Shown here: one piece after another, positions 1 to 7,518 of the stretch | How the letters are laid out: each line of letters starts with the position of its first letter | Position numbering within the stretch: the first letter of the stretch is position 1 | Assembly: GCA_011390065.1 (NCBI GenBank) | Contig: JAABTD010000016.1 | Coordinates: forward strand, 1-37,345 | Source: Desulfobacteraceae bacterium | GTDB lineage: Bacteria > Desulfobacterota > Desulfobacteria > Desulfobacterales > JAABSP01 | Length of the DNA stretch: 37,345 nucleotides | Direction: 5' to 3' | The notes under the pieces: generated by a model | The model's input: the letters and a program-made list of their open reading frames with translations, nothing else | What the model was told of the DNA's origin: nothing | Databases searched by the model: none | Translations under genes and position numbers: made by a program

Positions 1-1874
1 GATCTGGCATCGGCCAGCCGGTGCTCGCGCACGCGGACATGATCGGGCAGGTAGTCCTGGAGCCGGAAATCCCACTCCCGGTGACGAAAGGCCGCATCGT
101 CGTCGTCTCCACCCTCCGGGATCGTCGGGACGCCCCAAGGCGCCAGCACCCCCGCCAGATCCGGAATAGCCGAAGCCGAGGGGGTGAGGGACGCGATTTT
201 TTCCAGGTCAAGCCGCCCGGCGTTCCGGGCCAGATGGGCGCGGATATCGGCCTTGTAAACTTTTACCCCATGTTTTTCAAGGGTTTCCTTGATGTTCCGG
301 GCCGGGGCATCCATGGATTCCCGGGCATCGCCCGGCAGGTCAAGGCCCAACCGCCGGCCAAAGGGAATGGGCAGGGGTGAAAAACCTTTCGCCTCCGCCA
401 TAGCGCCATAGGTTTCCCGGACCAGCAAAGCGCCCGCTTCCACGGGTGCATCGGGGGTCATGACCTTTGAAAACAAGGAGATGACCCTTTCCAGATCCGG
501 GGCCTGCCCGCTTATTTGCGGCAAGCCCAGGGCCAGGGCGGCGTAAAGCCGGGCCATGGGACATGCCGCGACCGCATCGGACCAGATCCGCCGGACCTCG
601 TCCCGGAGCAGGGGCCCGACCTGCCGAAGAAGCCCGGGATAGCATCCGGCCAGGGCCAACCGCAATCGACCATGTTCAAAGACGGTGAAAAGATCCCGGG
701 CCAGATCCGGACAGGGAAACGCGTCCAGAAACCGGGCCAGATCCGAACCGGGGGGACCGGCCTTCTCATGCGGCAGCGCAATGCCATAGCGATCCGCCGC
801 CCGTTCCAGGTCGAAATCAAAGGCGCCGAACTCGTACAAGGCCGATTCGAGCTTGGCGAGGCATTTATACAGGAGGCGGTTTTGCTCCCGATCGCCAAAC
901 CGATCGATCTCCTCGGGCAGATAGAGGGCTTGGCCATCCGAAAAGACCGAAACCCCGGTCTCCGGCGCCCCGGCCGAAGAACGGAGGAAACCGGGCCATT
1001 CGGAAAGGGCGCGGATCGACAGCGAAAAGCCGGTCCGGGCCCGGACGTACCGGGTTAATTCCGACTGGACCTCGGGCAGGGTCACGGACACCCGGAGCCG
1101 GTCCAGAGCCTCCAGCCCCAACCGGGAATCCAGGGAGAAAAATCGTTGCGCCAGCCGCGCGGCGGGCGTGGTCCGGTGGTGGGCCAGCCCCTCCTGGACA
1201 AACCGATGGAGGCCATCGCGGTTCAAGCGGCGGATGCCCCTTTCCAATCCCTGGAGAAAGGGATCGGCCAGGGCGATATCGACGGCGGCCACCCGGGTCA
1301 ACGCCCGGATCTGCCAGGGCCGCTTTGCGGGGGCGAATGCGAGGATCGACCGGGGCAGGTCGTGGGCGAGATGGAGGCTCCGGCCATAAGGCATCTCATG
1401 GGAAAAGACGGTCTCGAGCAGGTCCAGAAAGGCGGCGGCCGAGTCTGGATCGCCGTCCGCCAGCAGGCGGGACACCGCTTCCAGAGGGCTTTTGAGGGTA
1501 TAGGCCCCTTTTTTTCGCATCACAGCGACCGTCCTGAGGAACCGATCCGGCAGGTCGCCGGACGGCGCCGTCAGCACCGGCGGCAAATGCTCGGCCATCA
1601 GCCGGGCCAGGTGGGGACCCTCCCCGGCCGCCGCCGCCACCAGGGTCCGATATCGGTCGACAAGCGGGCCGGAACCTGTCGCCAGCAATCCGGCCCAGCC
1701 CCGGGCCGCCGCATACCCGAAGGAAACCTCCAGGGAGATCCATTGGAGGGCGGCTTCCACCAGTTCGGCCAGGTCCGCATCGGCGGCCGGGACGCCGCCG
1801 CCGGATGAAAGATCCCGGATCTCGCCGGCCAGTTCGGGATCCAGCAGGGCCAACCGTTGCAACGGGCCCTCCAT
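1..1874 (-). CDS. CbbO/NorD-type VWA partner protein, N-terminal part (runs off the window)
   Basis: Reading the minus strand from the ATG at 1874, the frame stays open for 624 codons to the window edge, so the 3' end is missing. The protein starts MEGPLQRLALLDPELAGEI and is a mostly helical, Leu/Ala/Arg-rich N-terminal region. Near the edge it has WDFRLQDYLPDHVRVREH, which resembles the segment just before the von Willebrand A domain in NorD/CbbO proteins. These proteins work with a MoxR-type ATPase to remodel or activate a target metalloenzyme (nitric oxide reductase, Rubisco); the VWA domain with its MIDAS motif should lie beyond position 1. It begins 2 nt after the CbbQ-like stop, so the two are surely co-transcribed. 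No Rubisco or nor gene is visible, so the target is unknown. The family call is good; the function is inferred. Confidence 0.8.
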   Translation of the reverse strand, partial: MEGPLQRLALLDPELAGEIRDLSSGGGVPAADADLAELVEAALQWISLEVSFGYAAARGWAGLLATGSGPLVDRYRTLVAAAAGEGPHLARLMAEHLPPVLTAPSGDLPDRFLRTVAVMRKKGAYTLKSPLEAVSRLLADGDPDSAAAFLDLLETVFSHEMPYGRSLHLAHDLPRSILAFAPAKRPWQIRALTRVAAVDIALADPFLQGLERGIRRLNRDGLHRFVQEGLAHHRTTPAARLAQRFFSLDSRLGLEALDRLRVSVTLPEVQSELTRYVRARTGFSLSIRALSEWPGFLRSSAGAPETGVSVFSDGQALYLPEEIDRFGDREQNRLLYKCLAKLESALYEFGAFDFDLERAADRYGIALPHEKAGPPGSDLARFLDAFPCPDLARDLFTVFEHGRLRLALAGCYPGLLRQVGPLLRDEVRRIWSDAVAACPMARLYAALALGLPQISGQAPDLERVISLFSKVMTPDAPVEAGALLVRETYGAMAEAKGFSPLPIPFGRRLGLDLPGDARESMDAPARNIKETLEKHGVKVYKADIRAHLARNAGRLDLEKIASLTPSASAIPDLAGVLAPWGVPTIPEGGDDDDAAFRHREWDFRLQDYLPDHVRVREHRLADAR

Positions 1875-1876
1875 TT

Positions 1877-2662
1877 TCAGAAGATGTCCCCGATCAACTC
1901 GAAAAGGGTCTCCTGGAGCCGGGAATCGTCGGTGAGGGGAAGGCAGACGGCGGAACGGCAGGCCTCAACGGCCGGGATGCCCTTTTGCATCAACTGGGCG
2001 GCATAGATGAGCAGCCGGGTGGAGGCCCCTTCGGTAAGTCCGTGCTCCCGGATGTTTCGGATCCGGTCGCCCAGACGGACCAGCTTCCGGGCCGTCTCTT
2101 CGTCAACGCCTCCCTCCCGGGCCACGATCCTGGCTTCCTTTTCCAGTTCCGGATACTGAAAAGCGATGGAGACGAACCGCTGGCGGGTGGACTGTTTCAA
2201 ATCCTTCAGCACCGACTGGTAGCCGGGATTGTAAGAAATCACCAGGAGAAAATCAGGATGGGCCTTGACGGTCTCCCCTTTTTTATCGATGGTCAGGGTG
2301 CGACGATTGTCGCTCAAAGGGTGGATGACCACGGTGGTGTCTTTCCGGGCCTCTACGATCTCGTCGAGATAGCAGACGGCCCCGGTCCTGACCGCCTTGA
2401 CCAGCGGCCCGTCCACCCAGACCGTCTCGTCCTGATGGAGCAGATACCGGCCCAGGAGATCCGATGCGAACAGATCCTCATGGCAGGCCACCGTGATCAA
2501 AGGCCGCCCCAATCGATGGGCCATGAATTCCACGAACCGGGTTTTGCCGCAGCCGGTGGGGCCTTTCAGCATCACCGGCAGACGGGCGGCATAGGCGGCG
2601 GCAAACAGGGCGATCTCGTTGCCGATTTCCAGGTAAAAAGGGCGATGATTGGGCAGGGACAT
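1877..2662 (-). CDS. CbbQ/NirQ/NorQ/GvpN-family MoxR AAA+ ATPase
   Basis: The 261-aa protein has a Walker A motif GPTGCGKT (residues 34-41), a Walker B motif CYLDEI (97-102) and a sensor-1-like SYNPGYQ further on. Its size and motif order match the CbbQ/NorQ/GvpN group of MoxR ATPases, cytoplasmic ring ATPases that use ATP hydrolysis and a VWA partner to activate a metalloenzyme. The start at 2662 is supported by AGGAG 8 nt upstream. It is followed after 2 nt by the CbbO/NorD-like gene, the standard pairing. It is divergent from the TraB-family gene, and its predicted promoter overlaps the opposing one. I cannot tell Rubisco-activase, NorQ or another role apart from this sequence. Confidence 0.9.
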   Translation of the reverse strand: MSLPNHRPFYLEIGNEIALFAAAYAARLPVMLKGPTGCGKTRFVEFMAHRLGRPLITVACHEDLFASDLLGRYLLHQDETVWVDGPLVKAVRTGAVCYLDEIVEARKDTTVVIHPLSDNRRTLTIDKKGETVKAHPDFLLVISYNPGYQSVLKDLKQSTRQRFVSIAFQYPELEKEARIVAREGGVDEETARKLVRLGDRIRNIREHGLTEGASTRLLIYAAQLMQKGIPAVEACRSAVCLPLTDDSRLQETLFELIGDIF

Positions 2663-2685
2663 GTCGTCAGCTCCTGTGATTTGGC

Positions 2686-2714
2686 TTGCGTTGCTGCTGA
2701 ACGCGTACTATAAA
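2686..2714 (+). promoter_or_regulatory. Predicted sigma70-type promoter for the TraB-family gene
   Basis: TTGCGT (2686-2691), a 17-nt spacer, then TATAAA (2709-2714), 36 nt before the ATG at 2751. The -10 is 5/6 and the -35 only 3/6. Its -10 overlaps the -10 of the divergent promoter. This is a match by eye. Confidence 0.4.
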
Positions 2715-2735
2715 CGTCCTTTTTACAACAATCAA
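2707..2735 (-). promoter_or_regulatory. Predicted sigma70-type promoter for the CbbQ/CbbO-like pair
   Basis: On the minus strand TTGATT (2735-2730), a 17-nt spacer and TATAGT (2712-2707) give 4/6 and 5/6 matches. The position, about 45 nt upstream of the start at 2662, is right for an mRNA with a short leader. The two -10 hexamers of this intergenic region overlap on opposite strands. Confidence 0.45.
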
Positions 2736-2750
2736 GGAACGATCACGGAA

Positions 2751-3941
2751 ATGGAAACACCAGACGCCCAAAGGGCTCAACGAAATATCACTCGGCTTCA
2801 GGTCGATAACCGGGAAGTGGTGATGGTGGGCACCGCCCACGTCTCCAGGGAAAGCGCCGAACTGGTCCGATCCGTCATCGAGGCGGAAGCGCCGGACACC
2901 GTCTGCATTGAACTATGCCCATCGCGTTACGGGGCCATCCGGCAGCAGGATCAATGGCAGGACATGGACATCATCAAGGTGATCAAGGAGAAAAAGGCGT
3001 TCCTGCTGCTCTCCAACCTTCTGCTGGCCGCCTTTCAACGGCGCATCGCCAAAAAACTGGGGGTCAAGCCGGGAGAAGAGATGATCCGGGCCATGGAAGC
3101 GGCCGACGAGATCGGGGCTCATATCCATCTGGCGGACCGGGACATCCGGATCACGCTCCTCCGCACCTGGCGCTCCATGGGGCTGTGGGGAAAAATCAAG
3201 CTCTTGTTCCAGTTGATTTATTCCGCCGCCGGCGGCATCGACGACATCAGCGAAGCGGACATCGAACGGATGAAGCAGGAGGACATCCTGCAGATGCTGC
3301 TGGCGGACGTGGAAAAATCTTTCCCGTCTCTCAAGACCATCCTCATCGATGAACGGGACCGGTACCTGGCCCATCGCATCCGCACCGCTCCCGGCGAAAA
3401 AATCGTGGCAGTGGTGGGGGCCGGCCATGTGCCGGGCATCACCCGCCACTGGGAGGAAGAGATCGACATGGCCGCACTGGAGACCGTCCCCCCTAAGGGG
3501 CGGCTGGGGGGATGGCTGAAATGGATCATCCCTCTGGCCATTGTCAGCCTTTTCGCCTTCGGATTTTTTTACGGCGGCCGAGAAACAGGCGCCCGGATGA
3601 TCACCTGGTGGGTGGCGGCCAACGGCATACTGGCCGGCCTCGGGGCCATCGCGGCCCTGGGGCACCCCTTGACCATCCTTTCCTCGGTGGTTGCAGCGCC
3701 CCTGACGTCCCTCAACCCTATGATCGCCGCGGGCTGGGTCTCCGGACTGGTGGAAGCTTTCTCGCGAAAACCCAAGGTCCGGGATTTTGAAACCCTTTAT
3801 GAAGACATTCTTTCGGTTCGGGGATTCTGGCGCAACAAGGTGACGCGGATTCTGCTGGTGGTGGTGTTCACCAACCTGGGAAGCGGGGTGGGATCGTTTG
3901 TGGCGGTGCCGCTCATGCTGAAAGTTTTCGGAGGCGTTTAG
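2751..3941 (+). CDS. TraB/GumN (PrgY) family membrane protein
   Basis: The 396-aa protein has the TraB-family motifs GTAHVS (residues 27-32), IELCPSRYG (53-61) and GAGHVPG (223-229). A C-terminal membrane part follows, with hydrophobic segments at about 257-275, 286-304, 307-332 and 366-388. The fold is related to the Tiki/EreA-like metal-dependent peptidase group; the best-known member, enterococcal PrgY/TraB, limits pheromone activity, but chromosomal bacterial and archaeal members have no settled function. The ATG at 2751 is chosen because AAGGAA precedes it by about 12 nt; an in-frame ATG at 2649 lies inside the divergent gene and adds sequence unlike the family. Its stop overlaps the convergent glgB stop by 4 nt. 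Confidence 0.88.
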   Translation: METPDAQRAQRNITRLQVDNREVVMVGTAHVSRESAELVRSVIEAEAPDTVCIELCPSRYGAIRQQDQWQDMDIIKVIKEKKAFLLLSNLLLAAFQRRIAKKLGVKPGEEMIRAMEAADEIGAHIHLADRDIRITLLRTWRSMGLWGKIKLLFQLIYSAAGGIDDISEADIERMKQEDILQMLLADVEKSFPSLKTILIDERDRYLAHRIRTAPGEKIVAVVGAGHVPGITRHWEEEIDMAALETVPPKGRLGGWLKWIIPLAIVSLFAFGFFYGGRETGARMITWWVAANGILAGLGAIAALGHPLTILSSVVAAPLTSLNPMIAAGWVSGLVEAFSRKPKVRDFETLYEDILSVRGFWRNKVTRILLVVVFTNLGSGVGSFVAVPLMLKVFGGV

Positions 3942-5980
3942 GATTTTTCCAGAACAATCCCCGTCCGCGTGGGCAGGTAAAGGCTGAGGACCGGCCGGTT
4001 CGGATCATCCGGGTCCTTCAGGGTCACATGGCCCTGTTCCGGGGCCAGGCGCCCGAATCCGCCGAAGCGGGGGGCGTCGGTGTCGAGCATCATCCGGTAT
4101 TGGCCGGGCGGGGCGTCGATGCGGTAATCGGTGTAGGAGTCTTGCGGATGGAAATTGAACACGAATACCTTCCCGGCCCGCATGAAGGCGATCACCTTGT
4201 TGTCCGTATGTTCATGGAGAAGTCCTTCCACCGGAACCGACAGCAGTTCGCTGTTTCTGGCCATGGCGATCATCTCCCGATCGAACATCCGTAAAAAACG
4301 GTATCTCAGATCAGGGTCTTCGGCCAGGCGCCACTGGCGGCGCGCGTAGAAATAGGACCAGTTGTTCCCTTCCCTCGGAAAATCGATCCATTCGGGATGG
4401 CCGAACTCATTGCCCATGAAATTGAGATATCCGTGGCCGGCCGCGGCCAGGGTGAGAAGCCGGATCATCTTGTGCAGCGCCATGCCCCGATCCACCCGGA
4501 GGTTTTCCCGGGACACGTGCATGTGATCATACATATCGGCGCCGATGAGACGGAAGATCAGGGTCTGATCCCCCACCAGGGCTTGATCGTGAGACTCGGC
4601 ATAGGAAATCGATTTCTCGTCCGCCCGTCGGTTGGTCAACTCGCGCCATAGATGACCGATGGGCCAGTCCTCGTCTGGAACTTCCCGGGTCAGGCGGGTC
4701 CAGATGTCCGGGGCCCCCATGGCAAAACGGTAGTCGAACCCCGCGCCGCCGCGGGCCTGGGGCGCCGCCAGCCCCGGCATGCCGCTGATGTCCTCGGCTA
4801 TCGTCATCGCATCGGGTTTCACGTCGTGGATCATCTGATTGGCAAGCGCCAGATAAACCAGGGCGTCTTCGTCGACATTTTCATTGAAATAGTCGTCATA
4901 AGAGGTGAACGCCTTGCCCAATCCGTGATCCATGTAAAGCATGCTGGTCACCCCGTCGAACCGGAATCCGTCCATATGGTACTCGTCCAGCCAGAAGCGG
5001 CAGTTGGAGAGCAGGAAATGAAGCACCTGGAGCTTGCCGTAGTCGAAGCACCGGGAATCCCAGGCCGGGTGTTGTCCCCGGGGACCGTCGTGGAAATACT
5101 GGTACAGGGTCCCGTCGAAGCGGCTCAATCCCTCCACTTCATTGGCCACGGCGTGGGAATGGACGATGTCCATGACGACCCGGAGCCCCATGCCGTGGGC
5201 CCGGTCCACCAGTTCTTTCAGTTCATAAGGGGTTCCATAACGGGAGGAAGCGGCGAAGAAATTGGAAACCTGGTAGCCGAAGGAGCCGTAGTAGGGGTGT
5301 TCCTGTATGGCCATCAATTGAACGGTGTTGTACCCCGCTTCAACAATGCGGGGGAGAACGTTGTCCGCAAATTCCCGGTAGGAACCGACCCCCTCGGTCT
5401 CCCGGGCCATGCCGACATGGGACTCGTAAATGAACGGCGGACCGGCAGAGGGCCTGAAATCCGGGTGCTGCCAGGCATATGGGGTCGGCGGATCCCACGC
5501 CTGGGCATTGAAGATGGCGGTATGAGGGTCCTGGACCACCCGGCGGGCATAGGCCGGAATGCGGTCCCCGGCGCCGCCCGACCAATGAATCCGCAACCGG
5601 TAGAGGTCGTTGTGGCGCATGGCGGACCCCGGCATCCGGAGTTCCCATGTTCCGTCGGGCTCGTCCCGCCGGCGGAGGGCGAAGTCGGATCGCTCTTCCC
5701 AGCCCGTCATCTCCCCGATCAGATAGATCTGCGTCGCATTGGGCGCCCATTCCCGGAAAATCCACTCGTCGTCATCCCGCCGCAGGCCGAAAAACTCGTG
5801 GCCCGAGGCGAAATCGGCCAGCCGGGCCTTGCCGCCGGTCAGCCAGTGCGCCGCCTCCGCGATCCGTTGCAGACGCCGGCGCAACACCGGTTCATGAGGG
5901 GTCAGCAGCGGATCGCGGGTCAGCAGCCGATGGATGGGGTCCTGTGCGGCCATGGGGCTGTTGGCCATGTCAAACCCCAT
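3938..5980 (-). CDS. glgB: 1,4-alpha-glucan branching enzyme, eukaryotic-type (GH13 subfamily 8-like)
   Basis: This 680-aa enzyme makes alpha-1,6 branches in glycogen. A CBM48-like N-domain (about 64-150) precedes the GH13 barrel. The nucleophile is Asp342 in GFRFDGVTSM, the acid/base Glu396 in IAEDISGMP, and the third acid Asp465 in ESHDQALVGD. The IYESHVG, FFAASSRYGTP, FRFDGVTSMLY and YLNFMGNEFGHPEW blocks are those of animal and fungal GBE1 rather than E. coli GlgB. It is the last gene of glgP-glgA-glgB. The ATG at 5980 overlaps the glgA end by 11 nt; the alternative ATG at 5968 lies 1 nt after the glgA stop and has GGGG at a workable distance, so the start is uncertain by four codons. The stop overlaps the TraB-family gene on the other strand. 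Confidence 0.95.
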   Translation of the reverse strand: MGFDMANSPMAAQDPIHRLLTRDPLLTPHEPVLRRRLQRIAEAAHWLTGGKARLADFASGHEFFGLRRDDDEWIFREWAPNATQIYLIGEMTGWEERSDFALRRRDEPDGTWELRMPGSAMRHNDLYRLRIHWSGGAGDRIPAYARRVVQDPHTAIFNAQAWDPPTPYAWQHPDFRPSAGPPFIYESHVGMARETEGVGSYREFADNVLPRIVEAGYNTVQLMAIQEHPYYGSFGYQVSNFFAASSRYGTPYELKELVDRAHGMGLRVVMDIVHSHAVANEVEGLSRFDGTLYQYFHDGPRGQHPAWDSRCFDYGKLQVLHFLLSNCRFWLDEYHMDGFRFDGVTSMLYMDHGLGKAFTSYDDYFNENVDEDALVYLALANQMIHDVKPDAMTIAEDISGMPGLAAPQARGGAGFDYRFAMGAPDIWTRLTREVPDEDWPIGHLWRELTNRRADEKSISYAESHDQALVGDQTLIFRLIGADMYDHMHVSRENLRVDRGMALHKMIRLLTLAAAGHGYLNFMGNEFGHPEWIDFPREGNNWSYFYARRQWRLAEDPDLRYRFLRMFDREMIAMARNSELLSVPVEGLLHEHTDNKVIAFMRAGKVFVFNFHPQDSYTDYRIDAPPGQYRMMLDTDAPRFGGFGRLAPEQGHVTLKDPDDPNRPVLSLYLPTRTGIVLEKS

Positions 5981-7499
5981 ACTCTGTAATTAAGGGCCGT
6001 TGCAGCATCCGTTCGTATAGTTCGATATACTGTCGCGCCGTGTTGGCGTAGGTGAAGGCGTCGGCGGCTTCCCGCATGATCCGGGCCACATGGCGCTCCC
6101 GGACGGCGGGTTCCAGGCGGTAAAACGCCATGGCCTCGGAAATGGCCCAGAACAAGCCTTCGGCGTCAAAGACCTCGAACAGGAAACCGTTGCCCGAATC
6201 GGCTGCAACGTCGAGATGGGAGATGGTGTCGTGGATGCCGCCGGTGTCGTGGGCCACCGGCAGGCTGCCGTATAAAGGCGAGATCATCTGGGGAAGACCG
6301 CAGGGTTCAAAACGGGACGGCATCAGCATGAAATCGGACGCGCCGTAGGCCAAATGCTCCAGCTTTTCGTCGAAGTCGCAGACCGCCACCCGGTTGTTGA
6401 GGCCGTGCAGGCGGGCGATATCCCGGAAGTGGCGCTGGTAGTCGCCGTTGGCCACAAAAACCACCTGAAGATTCTGATCCCAGTACTCGGCGACCATTTC
6501 GTAGAGAATATCCGCCAGCAACTGGCACCCCTTCTGGACATTGTCCAGACGGGACGGCCAGAAAAAAACCGGCGCGGTTTCGTCCACGATCAGCCCCAGC
6601 TTGTCCTGGAGAAATTGCTTGTTCCGGGCTTTGGCGGCCACATGGTCTTCCGGGCCGTAGTTGGCCTCCAGGTTGGCGTCGGTTTTCGGGTCAAAGGCCG
6701 GGTCCGGGGCATTGAGGATGCCCACGGCGCAGTCGGCCTCGTATTTCATCCGCAATTCCCGCTGGATTGCCGGCTCCACGAAATCGTGCTGCCCCACGAT
6801 GATCTCTCTTAAAAAAGTGGGGCTGACCGTGTTGGCGAAGTGGGCCGCGAAAATCGCGCTGGTCAGAAAATCGATCTCGTTGTTGTCCCAGCTCTCCTCA
6901 TAGGAAAAAGGCACCCGCTGAAAATAGAGATGCCGCCAGAAAGCGGCCGCGTCGATCCCCCGGTCTTCGATATAGGACAACGACGCCCGCATGGTGTGGA
7001 TATTGTGGATGGTGAACAGGCAGGGGATCTCCATCTCCCGGGCCATGGCCGGAATCAGGGCCGTCATCCAGTCGTTGCAGTGGATCAGGTCCGGTTTGAC
7101 CCGGGGCACGATATAATTGATCACGTCCCGCTGGAAAGTCAGGGCCAGTTTGGTGTTTTCAGAGCCGTCGCCGTAGATGCGGTTCAGGTAAAAAAAGGCC
7201 CGGTCCTCCACCAGATGGATTCGGTCCTGGGGGACAACGTCCCGGATATTGTTGAGTTCTTTTTTCAAAAAAGGGGCCAGGCGGTCGCTGAAAATGGACC
7301 GGTAATCGGGAAGGGCCAGGTGGACGTCGGCCCCCTGATCGAACAACGCGCTGATCAGCGCGGCGGAAACATCGGCCAGGCCGCCGGCTTTTGCCGTCAG
7401 ATAATGAGCGATGCTGCCCATCCGATCCGGCAGATAGGTGACTTCCGGCGTCACGATCAGTATTCGCGGGTTTTGCGTCGGTCCTGCCATCGGTTCCAC
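5970..7499 (-). CDS. glgA: Glycogen (starch) synthase, GT5 family
   Basis: The 509-aa glycosyltransferase extends alpha-1,4-glucan from a nucleotide-glucose donor. Two Rossmann domains are visible. The N-terminal one has the donor-binding KAGGLADV motif (Lys37); the C-terminal one carries MPSRFEPCGLPQM with the conserved Glu398, followed by HDTGGIHDT. The start is a GTG at 7499 preceded by AAGGAG with 6 nt spacing; the first in-frame ATG three codons later sits too far from that site. Between residues about 170 and 270 the sequence departs from the short E. coli form, as in Bacteroidetes/spirochaete-like GT5 enzymes. It lies 19 nt after glgP and overlaps glgB. No glgC is present in the window, so the donor supply is elsewhere. 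Confidence 0.93.
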   Translation of the reverse strand: MEPMAGPTQNPRILIVTPEVTYLPDRMGSIAHYLTAKAGGLADVSAALISALFDQGADVHLALPDYRSIFSDRLAPFLKKELNNIRDVVPQDRIHLVEDRAFFYLNRIYGDGSENTKLALTFQRDVINYIVPRVKPDLIHCNDWMTALIPAMAREMEIPCLFTIHNIHTMRASLSYIEDRGIDAAAFWRHLYFQRVPFSYEESWDNNEIDFLTSAIFAAHFANTVSPTFLREIIVGQHDFVEPAIQRELRMKYEADCAVGILNAPDPAFDPKTDANLEANYGPEDHVAAKARNKQFLQDKLGLIVDETAPVFFWPSRLDNVQKGCQLLADILYEMVAEYWDQNLQVVFVANGDYQRHFRDIARLHGLNNRVAVCDFDEKLEHLAYGASDFMLMPSRFEPCGLPQMISPLYGSLPVAHDTGGIHDTISHLDVAADSGNGFLFEVFDAEGLFWAISEAMAFYRLEPAVRERHVARIMREAADAFTYANTARQYIELYERMLQRPLITEYGV

Positions 7500-7505
7500 T
7501 ATTGG

Positions 7506-7511
7506 CTCCTT
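7506..7511 (-). promoter_or_regulatory. Shine-Dalgarno site that fixes the glgA GTG start
   Basis: The minus strand reads AAGGAG, then 6 nt, then GTG at 7499. This is near-perfect spacing and makes the GTG, not the ATG three codons downstream, the likely initiator. Confidence 0.75.
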
Positions 7512-7518
7512 TTTAGCA

